From: Ctenosaura bakeri
Lineage: Eukaryota > Chordata > Lepidosauria > Squamata > Iguanidae
Assembly (NCBI GenBank): GCA_948474755.1
Contig: CAOLHI010000153.1
Span: 186,001 to 250,000, forward strand
Length of the DNA: 64,000 nucleotides
Reading direction: 5' to 3'
Part shown: one piece after another, positions 12,781 through 64,000 of the stretch
Numbering within the stretch: position 1 is the first letter of the stretch
How the letters are laid out: each line of letters opens with the position of its first letter
Translations under genes and position numbers: made by a program
The notes under the pieces: model-generated
Told to the model about the DNA's origin: nothing
Seen by the model: the letters and a program-made list of their open reading frames with translations, nothing else
Databases searched by the model: none

Positions 12781-13710
12781 TGTCTGCAAACCTGAACTAG
12801 ATCAGAGTTTAGAAAAGGCTTTTTTTAAAAAAAAAACAACTCAGAGAAGCTCTATCAGTCCTTTTGAGCTTGTTTTATGCTAGCAGGGACTTCATGCATG
12901 AAATTTCTCAGCACTGGCATACCTACATTTTTTTTCTTTTCTGCTAGCTTGATGGAGAAATGTTCAATTTAACATCCCACAGATACCTTGCCATACATAG
13001 TCCATGTACAAAATTGTTCAGTACTTAGTCGTATTGGCTTTATTCTTTAGTTTTTTCCTCTGGTATCCCATTCCTTATGCATATAAATTCTACTAAAAAC
13101 AATGAAACGTGTATGCATAGCTTTTTAATCCAACTAAAATCACTCAATGGAATCTTCATTACTTGGCCAAAGGCAGTTGCCGATCAGAACAATAAGAAAG
13201 GGACCCAGAAAAACAGCATAAACATAGTTTAATAAATAACGCAAGCCGAGATCCTACATTCACAGTTACAAAGGTACACGTCCTCTTTTGACTTGACTTC
13301 CCAAACCTACTTTAACAGCCCACAACCACACTGAACAATGGAGATTTGTTCGGGTGGCAATCCGGGTACCCCGGGATGATGTTTCCAGCTCCCTGCCCTC
13401 CAGGGGTGGGATGAGGAACAACAAAAGGGATCCCACTTCTGATTGTCACCCAACCGATTGACAGAAGGAGCAAACTCAAAGCCCAGATCACCAACAAAAT
13501 GGACCTCCTTCACTTGTGATTGCCATGAATATAAATACTGAACAGTTCCAAATGCGTAAGTCTAGCTTACACATTTTTAATGGTTCAACAGGATGCTAGC
13601 TAGCACCTAGTACAAAAAAGCAATATAGATCCAGTATCTAGATACACTTAACCGTTTCACCTTCGGATCAAGCTGTTTTTTAAAAACTATTTCTATATTG
13701 AATCAAATAG

Positions 13711-13943
13711 GAGCCGTGGTGGCGCAGGGGTTAAATGCCAGTACTGCAAGCCACAAGGTTGTGAGTTTGATCATGCCAGGCCCCAAGGTTGACTCAGCCT
13801 TCCATCCTTCCGCAGGTGGGTAAAATGAGTACCCAGCTTGTTGGGGGCATGTATAGAAATGTTCGAAATACATGCTATTTGTAAGTTGTTCGCCGCCTCG
13901 ATCCATATGGAGGGGCGGGATACAAATAAATAATAAATAATCA
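13711..13943 (+). mobile_element. Sauria-type tRNA-derived SINE
   Basis: Head GAGCCGTGGTGGCGCAGGGG is the tRNA-like A-box region. The body has AAGGTTGACTCAGCCTTCCA and GGTGGGTAAAATGAGTACCC, then TTGTTGGGGGC, a GGGGCGGGATACAAATAAAT end, and an AATAAATAAT tail. This is the classic squamate SINE and the best clue to the host group. Confidence 0.85.
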
Positions 13944-15177
13944 TACATCCGTTTATAAAAGAGACGTCTGGTCCCAACATGGGAAATCACAAAGAGGACA
14001 ACTGGATTTTTCAGGTTTAAACTAAAAAAGAAAAGACCGTTTAATCCGAAGAAAGGTTTTTCTTCCCCCAAAAAGAACACTTGAGTAATATAGAGCATGT
14101 TTTGAGTGTTCAAAACATTTTGCACACAGCGTGACAGTGATCCCTGTGAGAACCGGGTGAGATTATGCTCAGATTGTGGGGCAATTTTCAGGGGCAAAAA
14201 GAATGAAGGAGAGAAAAAGTATCTTGCCTAATGCAACCTGGCCAGTTTCAGGGAAATGGGTGGTTCAGACAGGGAACTTTGAACTTCGCTGCCCTTCTTT
14301 TTGAAGAGAAATGATTACTTGTGTGCGGGGATCTTGTGTGCATATGTGTGCATTAAAAAATACTGCTGCTTGAGTGTTTTGCATTTCAGGGTCTTGCCGA
14401 CAGTCTTATGGCCTATTCATGATTTTGAGGCGTGCCTGGGTGGTGAATGGAGAATGGTGTCTTAGAAGAGAAGGGGGGGGACTTTTCAGGCCGAACGCAA
14501 GGAGCTTTCCCCAAATGGCTCCTCTCAGAAGCAAGCGCTGTTCGGCTCATGTGGTTCTGTGACTCATGCCGTTAGTATGCTTACTAGGAAATACCATACA
14601 CTTTAAATAACAAAGTCTCTCTGTATACACATATAGAAATGTGGAGCTCCAAAAAGGGAGGGAAAAATAAAATATCCTTTTGTCCATTTGAGTTGGACAT
14701 TTCTTCTTGTTATCTCAGCCCATCCTGACCTTGGCAAGGGGGAAAAAAGAGAGAAAAGTTTTTGTTTTTTTTTCAGGTTAAATGAAGCTCCGAGGTTGAC
14801 CTCACTGGTTGCTTTTTTTTTAAAAAAAGCAAATATTTCCCCTCTTTTTTTGTGCTAGTTCAGGAAGGAATACATCCCCTCTCCCAACACTTTACAGGAC
14901 GTGGGTGGGCCAAGCAACATCACGATGCCATCAAGGTGGCAGAAGTTATATATTCAAAAGAATAGACAAGCTAGGAGAGGCTGCAGTGGTTTGCTTTTGC
15001 TTGAGCCTACTGGGAAAGGCAAGATCTGAGCCTTCCTCTCCTCTTCTCCTTGCTGAGTTGAGTGCAAACTGTTCTTGGACTTTGGAATTAGTTTGCAGGA
15101 GCTGAAGTTAAGTTGAGGATGAAAGGAGAGAGAAGGCAGGACATTTTAAAAGAAGCCAAAAATGGTTGGACATCAGA
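13944..15177. other. Intergenic sequence, nothing recognised
   Basis: No gene, RNA or clear repeat. The open frame at 13,703-14,197 on the minus strand runs through the SINE end and has no protein-like features. Confidence 0.4.
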
Positions 15178-15490
15178 TCATAGAATTGGAAGAGACCCCA
15201 GGGGCCATCCAGTCCAACCCCCTTCTGCCATGCAGGAACACCCTCAAAGCACTCCTGACAGATGGCCATCCAGCCTCTGCTTAAAAACTCCAAAAAGGAG
15301 ACTCCACCACACTCCAAGGCAGCAGATTCCACTGCTGGACAGCCCTGACCGTCAGGAAGTTCTTCCTGAGGTTCAAGTGGAATCTTTCCTGCAGTTTCAC
15401 TCCATTGCTCCTTGTCCTAGTCTCTGGAGCAGCAGAAAACAAGCCCTCTCCTTCCTCTACATGGCATCCCTTCAAATATTTAAACAATGA
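15178..15490 (-). mobile_element. CR1 LINE 3' end
   Basis: Antisense CR1 3' region: TCATAGAATTGGAAGAGACC at the left (the element's 3' terminus), then GTCCAACCCCCTTCTGCCAT and GTCAGGAAGTTCTTCCTGAG. 5'-truncated at about 15,490. Confidence 0.85.
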
Positions 15491-17270
15491 TGATTAATCA
15501 AATCTGTCCATGCCAAATTGGAACAGTCAGAGTGTATGGGAAAGTGTGTGTGCTTTTTTAAAGAAACCAACAACAACACTTTTGAGACTTTTTAAAGAGT
15601 TAGAAGTTGGTACTCACTGTGAATATTCATTCTAGGATAGGTGGAGGAGCAATCCCCAACTATTTGGGTTATTGGGTTATTCCCCACACACCAGCTGGTA
15701 CACTTTGCTGCAAAGGAATTAAAACAAACACATTGACCATTTCTCTTACACACACAGCATCACAGTTAGAGACTGAGTGTCCCATGCAATGCCGTCAGAG
15801 TATTATTGCACAGAGGTGACATTTTGATGGCTATTTTGGATTGTGGTGGAGTGGATGGTACCTACCTGCATCATGTACAGCAGCCAACATTTGTGTAAGT
15901 GGGTTCTGGATGTACTGGATGCCTCCTTAAGGCAAGAAAATTGAAAATGTAAACCTGCTCAGGACTGTGCATAGAGTTAGGTTGGTTTAAGGTATGCTGC
16001 TGTTAGTTTAATCCTAATTAAAGTAGTTAATCTTGGCTGAAGCAGTTAATCCTAGCTAAAGTTCTAATTAAAATAGTCCTAACTAAAGTAGTTAGGGCTA
16101 ACTACTATCTAAGTCATTACTCAAAGCTAATAACTGGAGAAAACAATAAAGTGCAAGGCAGTAGGAGAACAGGAAGACTTCATTACAAGGCAGCCAGCTA
16201 AATTAAGTGAGATATGCCCCTAGTTTGCAAGAAAATAAGTGGGGCTGTTAACAACAGGTTGTCTTAGTGGTTCCCTCATTCATTCATTTGAAGCAGACTT
16301 GGCAGCATAACAAAGAAGACCCACTGAATCAATCGTTGGAGAGGCAACACAGAGGGTAAAACCCACTGATTGAATGGGTTTACTCTAGGTAGGATCAACA
16401 AGGTGTAAATCATAGTTGCAAGAATAACCCTGGTGTCACAGCAACTCAATGTCAAGAGGTCGACACTGTTAGCAATGGGCCCACCAGATTTTAGTGGGTC
16501 TTGCAGTCCCGTCTTCCTTACCCGCTGCTAAATAGTAACTTGCCGTGCTGCCCACAGAAAGATCCCACTGTCCAAAGAGGCCTTGGTGGCACGTTCCTTT
16601 GATGGAGGTGCGATTCATGTTTAAAACCCCGATTTGCTGCTCACATTGGTTGGAAAAATTCTAGGAGCTGTGGTCCCAAAAGGTAACTTTCCATCTCTGC
16701 TGGGAAAAAAAAAAAGCTTTTTAAAAAGAAAGTACAGGCTGTTACTTTTGGTACTCTAGTTTCCCAGACTGAGCTGTCTGGAGGCGGTGGGGCAAGGGGG
16801 GGAGAGAGAGATTAACATCACTTTACAAAACCCAATCGATTTGTTTTTATGACAGTTCCTGAATCTGGCTGCCACTCTTCAGTCAGACATGCCTTTCCAA
16901 TCCATCCATCTATCCATCTGGTAAACAGTCCCCCAGAAAACAAAACAAATGCTTAAGCAATAAAAATTCTATCTGTACCCGCTGGGTTTCAGCACTTCGT
17001 TGCGCTCAGGCGCTTTCTTGCCGTTTCCTTTGCAGGTGCTGTCCTCTTATGGCTAAGCATAGGCATTGCGTCTTTCCAAACCTTTCCATTTAAAACCTTA
17101 GAAAAGTATGTCCTCTAGAGTCTCTAACTGCTAAATGTTGAACAGTATTTTCAACTTCTAGGCTGCATTTTATCTTCCTTATCGTACCAACCCTCTGTGA
17201 TTCTACTGTACCCATCATTGGCTTCCGCCCCCTTCCTTCCTCCTTTTTACAGCTAGATTCTTTCTCAGCC
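15491..17270. other. Intergenic sequence with short internal repeats
   Basis: Around 15,995-16,110 a motif of the type TAATCCTAGCTAAAGTAGTTAA recurs several times in degenerate form. Near 16,650-16,700 there is a small MITE-like segment with an aactttccatct end. No gene seen. Confidence 0.35.
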
Positions 17271-17274
17271 CCAG

Positions 17275-17590
17275 AAGAACCTATGATAGGTTCACCGCAT
17301 GTCAGAAATGACTTGAAGGCACACAATGACAACACGCATGTTCAAGTCGCCTGTCAACTTATGGAGGCCTCATGAACTTCATAGGGTTTTCTTAGGCAAG
17401 GAGTCATCAGAGGTGGTTTTGAGAGCCAGTGTAGTGGTCTGAGCACTGGACTATATGGCTCTGGAGAGCAGGGATTGATTCCCTGCTTGGTCATGTAAAC
17501 CCATTGGGTGACCTTGGGTGCATCATGTGCTCTCAGCCCCAGGAAACCTTAGGGTCACCACAAGTTGGAAATGACTTGAAGACACCTACC
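17275..17590 (+). repeat. Clustered SINE fragments
   Basis: A 3' fragment at 17,275-17,335 (GAAATGACTTGAAGGCACAC) is followed by an antisense fragment at 17,338-17,410 and a nearly full tRNA/CORE-type SINE at 17,424-17,590. The last has GAGCCAGTGTAGTGGTCTGA and TTGGGTGACCTTGGGTG. Confidence 0.7.
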
Positions 17591-17606
17591 CCCACCCCCT
17601 CCCCCC

Positions 17607-17711
17607 GTGTGTGTGCGTGCATGCATGCGTGTGTGTGTACATGTCTGTATGTATATACATCTCTCTGTCCATCCCTCCGTCCATCCATCCATCCATCCAT
17701 CCATCCATCCA
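17607..17711. repeat. Compound microsatellite (GT)n and (ATCC)n
   Basis: Alternating GT with GCATGC interruptions, then TCCATCCATCCATCCATCCA repeats up to 17,711. It directly follows a SINE tail. Confidence 0.9.
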
Positions 17712-17867
17712 ATGCAAATATTATGGTTCTTCTCAACTTACCCAAACATCCCTTTTGTCTCTCAGTGACTCCATTTTGACTCCCAACCTAATTGCTTGAG
17801 CTCCCTTGTGGGAATGATGCTGAACTTTTCAGCAATGTCAGCTTTTATTGATCATTAGAGAGCCAGC

Positions 17868-18025
17868 ATTGTCTAGTGGTTTGAGCGTTGGACTATGACC
17901 CTGCTTGGCCATGGAAACCCACGGGATGACCTGGGCATGTCACACATTCTCAGCCCCCAGAAAACACTGTGATAGGTGAATTTTTTAGGGTCACCATAAA
18001 TCAAAAATTAGTTGAAGGCACATGA
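17868..18025 (+). repeat. tRNA/CORE-type SINE
   Basis: Head AGCATTGTCTAGTGGTTTGA, then GCTTGGCCATGGAAACCCAC and a GTCACCATAAATC ... GAAGGCACATGACAACAG tail. Same family and strand as the 17.4-kb copy. Confidence 0.75.
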
Positions 18026-18899
18026 CAACAGCAGCAATGGCCATCAGGAATGCTGGCTAAATCCACCACAGGACTTATTGCTATCAGATTTTCCTTCTTC
18101 CAAATGGGAAGCATCTTTACAATGCCAAATAATTTCTTGGCCAGACAGCAAAGATTCTTGCTTTCAATATTTATGGAGATTCTTATACATAGGCCTGTGG
18201 AAATGGGGTTACCATTAAGTCAACAGGTGACATGAAGGCATATATGTGCATTGATGCACACACACTGTAGAAATTATTGCCCTACTTTTGAAAGTGATGG
18301 TTGCTGATGAAAGAGATGCAAATAAAAGATAAGTGGCTTTGCATTAGCCCAACTTCTAAAGAAAAAAATGTGCAATTAGTTTGCACAGCACCTTTCACCT
18401 AAAATCCACTAGCATTGGGAAAAAACATGGGAAAAGTCCTCTGTGGATGATGAGAACACCTGGCCTACACAGGTTGGAATGCGTTTGAGTCTTTTATTAC
18501 TAGCTGCCACATCTTGCAATCAATTTGTAAAAGGTCGAAGGCAGAGCTGTAGCTACTGTGGGAGGGAGGGTTAGGACACTGCCCTCCCAAACAAGAATTC
18601 TTTCCCACTGCAATGTTCTTTCAGTTCTCAGATTTCTAGCACCATAATAACTTAAAACTTCAGTTGAGTATTTAGAAATAACAGTGAGGTACCCAAGGAA
18701 AGGGTACCAGCAAATGTACCAAGGGGAATGTGAACATGGCAAACAGAAGAGTTTTACATGGGGATAATTTTCAGTGCTTTGCAGTTCTAGAAACTTGCAG
18801 ACTGGGGAGAAAAATTCATAGGGGGGACAGAATTCTTATCTGGGCCATCATGGCCTCACTTTGCCCCCACACATACCTACACCTCTGCCTCCAACCTCA

Positions 18900-19310
18900 A
18901 GTGAAATGGTCCATTCCATACCTTTGGTCAGGGTCAGGGACATAGGCAGCAAGGCTTATCAGAAGCAGGTGCCAGGGCTGGGACAGGAGGCAACAGGTCA
19001 GAGTCCAGCAAGTCCAAGGCAACAGAAGTATACCTGGTGTCAAGAATCCAAAGGGCCAGAGGCAAGCCAGAGTCCAGGGGTCAGTAGTCAGCAAGATCAG
19101 GAACATACAGGCAGCACTGGAAACCATGTTGCTGTGGCAAAGGCTGTAGAGAAAATCCAGCCCTTATATAGCTGGCTTCTGGCTGCTCCAGCTGCCCTGC
19201 ATCTGAGCAGACAGCTGGGTCTGGGGTATTGGGCCAGATTCTGCAAAGAACCAGGTCAAGGCCAGGATCCATGCAGGCAGAATCCTGCAAGGACTTGGTC
19301 ACTTACCCAA
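18900..19310. repeat. Unclassified repeat rich in GTCCAG/CAGG units
   Basis: Dense short direct repeats of AGTCCAG, GGGTCAG and CAGGCAG. The 195-residue open frame across it has the low-complexity composition expected from these repeats, so it is not called a gene. Confidence 0.35.
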
Positions 19311-19479
19311 ACCTTTACACCTTCCAACTTTGCACACATGAAAAGCAGGATATATGTAGCCAAGCAACATTGTTGTGGTTGGGTGGCAAAAGTTTCTAGT
19401 GAGGAAGAATGCACATTCCAGACTTTTTACATCGAGATATTTAAATAGAGTTAAACAGGATACAATGTGTGCTCGTAAG

Positions 19480-20240
19480 GTCATGGAACAACTCAAGTGG
19501 TGTTGGAAACAGACTCTGGGATAGATTGTGCAATTCCACTCCTATTTTTTGGACTTGCCCCAAAGGACCCCTGTATTAGATTCATAAGTAGGTTGAACGT
19601 GTAAATGGGATCCGACTGAGACGAAATCTATGATGGATACCCAAGAAGTAACTGCCACATAAAAGGTGTAGTTGGACATGTCCCAATATCCAGTATTTTT
19701 ATTTACGTTCAGGTAGTGTAAACCATCTGGCTAATGACAGAGTACCCATTTGCCTCTGCCTTCTTTCCAGAGTGGAACACAGCGACAAATGACTACAACA
19801 AAGGTGGCAGAACTCAAAGACATAGCTGTGGTTAGTCTGGGTCAATATGCAAAGACATCTTGCAGCATTGTTTGAGACAGAAAGAAATTTGGTAGCACAA
19901 GCTTTTGTAGACTTAAGGTTGTTCTGCTGAGATTTTGGAAGAACATTAACAATTAAAAGTAAGAATGAATTGTTATCTAAAAGTTTGGAGCTGGCTTATG
20001 GGGCTAAACATAATGGATTCAGTACAGAGTTAAGAAATGGGTGGGTTAATTATTCTGGTCTTTTCTTACAGTGCTCCTCTTTTGCTATATTTTAAAATAC
20101 TGAGTGTTCATTAAACAATTTGTACGTGTCTGTTTTTCAAGCATAGTTCTCGGAAAGTCTTGGTTGAACAGTCTTAATGTTTGCTAAAGTGAAGTTGTTA
20201 ATAAAGTAAAAATCTTAAGAAATAAATAAAGAAGAAATGG
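19480..20240 (+). repeat. Possible L1-like LINE 3' relic
   Basis: A segment encoding FFGLAPKD recalls the CPK motif region near the L1 ORF2 end, and the stretch finishes with GTTAATAAAGTAAAAATC and A-rich sequence. Heavily diverged. Confidence 0.3.
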
Positions 20241-21039
20241 ATAATTTTAGAACTCTTTAAACTGATTTATCTGTCAAATGCCTCCAAGTCACAGGCAAAG
20301 GGCAATGATTTGGAAAACATGTATGATTTCTTCTCTAAAGAGTTAACTTGGTGAGATTATCTTTTAATTGTGTGGAGGCATCTTGGCTCTGATTGGTACT
20401 GAAATCAGGAAAGAGATGGCCAGATTTATTGTACTGGGGGATTTCAATTAGCTTGACTACTAAGGAAGAGCATCAGATAAAGTCCTGATTTCATCCCTAC
20501 TTTAGCTTGACTTTTTGGGATGTGAATTGGGAAATGCACATGGAAGATGACGTTACCAGTCTCTGATTAAACAGGGAGAGGGAACTGTTGTCCAAGTTGT
20601 CTTCTCCTGGGTGAAGACCCACCGACCTGGCTTGGTTGAAGACCACTAAGTTCTGAGACAGGAATGAAGGATTTCTTCAATCAACACAACTTTGACCCTG
20701 ATGGACGAAGGCTGATCAGCAAGTCCAAGCTTACTGTCCACTCTTCTCCAGGAAATGGGCTGGAGCCACATTGGTTGAGGGATATTTCTTGCAAAAAAAG
20801 TAATTTTTCCAAACTCTGTTCCTTACTCACCTAGGACTCAAGGAACCTGTCTCAAGAAATACACCCATCTCTTCGATGCTTCGATGCCCACTTGCAAAGA
20901 TGTACAAAACCCTCCCTTCAATTATCATGCGAGAAACTATACAAATAGGATTGTTATCTACCGTCATTGGAAAAACAGAAATCTTATAATCTAAAGAATT
21001 TCCTTGAATAACCGACGTGCAGGTATGAAAAGATCGATT
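20241..21039. other. Intergenic sequence just downstream of COL4A5
   Basis: Nothing recognised. It separates the COL4A5 cleavage site from the repeat-rich intergenic region. Confidence 0.4.
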
Positions 21040-22257
21040 TTCACCAGTTTTCACTTTATTTCAGTCAAAAGGATTTTCAAAGTGTACAGGTATTCTGGAT
21101 AAAATACTAGACATCGTTTCCAGAAAGAAGTGGTTTTGTGTGTGTGTGTTTCATAATATTTATAACATCTGTGTTTTACCTGCCTATTTTCCAAGGGATA
21201 GTTAGCTGAACCAACATTAAGTTATTACTTATATGAGTGGATATGAATTGGCATCTTTCTTATAGAAGAATATAGGACACGGCTGCACATTTCAATTTTG
21301 TTTCACAGAATATGCAAAAATAAAACCCTTTAAAATGTTTTTTTTTCCTTTTTTTGGTTTTTAAGGACAAATAAAATCAGGAGTGTGGAATACAATATAG
21401 ACATAAACAGCCCTGCTTTTTCTTTCTTTCTCTCTTTTTCAAAAGAAATGGCTAAAGCAATATACATTTTCCAAATAAAACGTGACCAGGACTCAAGGAA
21501 AAAATATATATATAAATTTTTAAAATTCAGTAGTTGTTACAAGAGAAACAGAGCTCTCACTGTTGCTTAATGGCTATACAATATTGCTTCCTGCTTTGTT
21601 TTCTTTTTTAATATATAAATATATATATTTATATATATATATAGGGTTGTTTTGATTTCTTTCGGTGAGGTTGGTGATTTAGGCTGTTTGGTGTCTAAAT
21701 GATTGAGAAGTTGAAAACTAAAAAAAATGTGTTTACACAATATACACATTTCATTACTTACAAAGAAAAAAATAAGCTTAAACTTTCATATTAAAAACCT
21801 GGGATACAGTAGGGTTAGTAGCACCATGAAGTCGGGCTTTTCAGAATTGTCGTTTCTCCTCCTCTGGATCATCACAGTGCATTTGGTTTCTTCTCATCTC
21901 TGGGGCAATTTTTGAAACGGCGCCCCCTTGACCCTTGGGGGAGAAATAGCAACTTTCACCTTCTGATCCTTAGTGCCCGCAAGCGTCTCTAATATATTTT
22001 TTTTTTCAAGAGGTCAGTTCCTTTGACCAAAATAAAAATAAACCATTTTAAGAAAAACTGCACCAGGAAAACGCCTTCAGAAGGGCACTTGTGTGGGGAG
22101 AGAGGGTGCACCCAAATCTGCATTCTGGATTTGCTCTTCTTATTTTAATTCTTCTTTCCTTTTGCACATTAGCACCATTGTTACAGCTGAAGGACAGTGC
22201 ACCAAATGATTTTTCAGTTGTTGTTGTTGTGTGTGTTTTTTGAAAGTCTCTAAGGCA
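21040..22257 (-). other. COL4A5: COL4A5 3' UTR
   Basis: This follows the TAA stop directly and runs to a canonical AATAAA (minus strand) at 21,055-21,060, the first on this strand downstream of the stop. The length of about 1.2 kb is ordinary for this gene. It is AT-rich, contains a TA-rich run at 21,609-21,645, and has no coding potential. The exact cleavage point is estimated at 15-20 nt past the signal. Confidence 0.75.
21055..21060 (-). promoter_or_regulatory. COL4A5: Polyadenylation signal AATAAA of COL4A5
   Basis: TTTATT on the plus strand reads AATAAA on the minus strand, about 1.2 kb past the stop codon. No other AATAAA on this strand was seen between the stop and this point. Confidence 0.7.
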
Positions 22258-63691
<41,434 letters not shown>

Positions 63692-64000
63692 CTGGAAAGA
63701 ATTAATTAAGCAATGAAGTGAATAACAGTGCATGGAGTAACGGCAAAAACAGCCTTTATCTACACCCCACCTTTTCCCCAAAACTACGAGTCAAAGAACC
63801 CTCCAAACAATAGGTTGCATTGGACAAGAAATATAAATATACTCTGAAACATAAAATATGTGATTTTGAAAACTAAGTTTTACACAATATACGTTTTGGG
63901 GTAATGCTACATGAGCCCTCCAAAACTTGACTTAATTTAGCCCCCCAACAGGGCCCTTGAACCCACTTTAATACCAACAGGAATGAATGGTGTTATGGGA

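Noticed and set aside
18861..19448. 195-residue plus-strand open frame
   Set aside because: Low-complexity translation of a repeat with short direct repeats; no domain, splice context or conservation signal.
1..21000. IRS4 coding sequence, expected from mammalian gene order
   Set aside because: IRS4 has a coding exon of over 3 kb; no frame near that size exists on either strand.

Overview
This is vertebrate nuclear DNA, most likely from a squamate reptile (lizard or snake). The evidence is a spliced vertebrate gene with GT-AG introns, plus interspersed repeats typical of squamates: a Sauria-type tRNA SINE, 5S rRNA-derived SINE fragments, CR1 and L2-like LINE 3' ends, and small hAT-like elements. 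There is no sign of bacterial or viral genome organisation. The species cannot be named from the sequence alone.

The main content is the 3' two-thirds of one gene on the minus strand, the type IV collagen alpha-5 chain (COL4A5). Thirty coding exons, matching human exons 22 to 51, run from 63,691 down to the stop codon at 22,258. A 3' UTR of about 1.2 kb follows, ending near a polyadenylation signal at 21,055-21,060. The exons join into one open frame of 3,635 nt. They encode the interrupted Gly-X-Y triple helix (exons 22 to the start of 47) and the complete C-terminal NC1 domain (exons 47 to 51) with its 12 cysteines. The 5' third of the gene (7S domain, signal peptide, promoter) lies beyond 64,000.

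The most interesting part is the 8.5-kb intron 41 (32,499-40,958). It holds two 9-bp candidate micro-exons at 37,906-37,914 and 34,568-34,576. Each is flanked by AG and GT and adds one in-frame Gly-X-Y triplet. Their position and size match the two alternatively spliced 9-bp exons reported in human COL4A5. Other splicing oddities are two GC-AG introns (after exons 26 and 40), a weak donor after exon 28, and a pentanucleotide microsatellite replacing the polypyrimidine tract of exon 29.

The left third (1 to about 21,000) is intergenic. It holds LINE, SINE and MITE relics, microsatellites, and an AT-rich stretch at about 7.5-9.3 kb that is mostly unique sequence and could be the 3' UTR of a neighbouring gene. 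In mammals IRS4 lies beyond the COL4A5 3' end in convergent orientation, but no IRS4 coding sequence is visible here. Introns carry many repeats, including reciprocal CR1/SINE nestings, a near-perfect palindromic MITE, a hAT-like MITE with an 8-bp target duplication, and a probable solo LTR.
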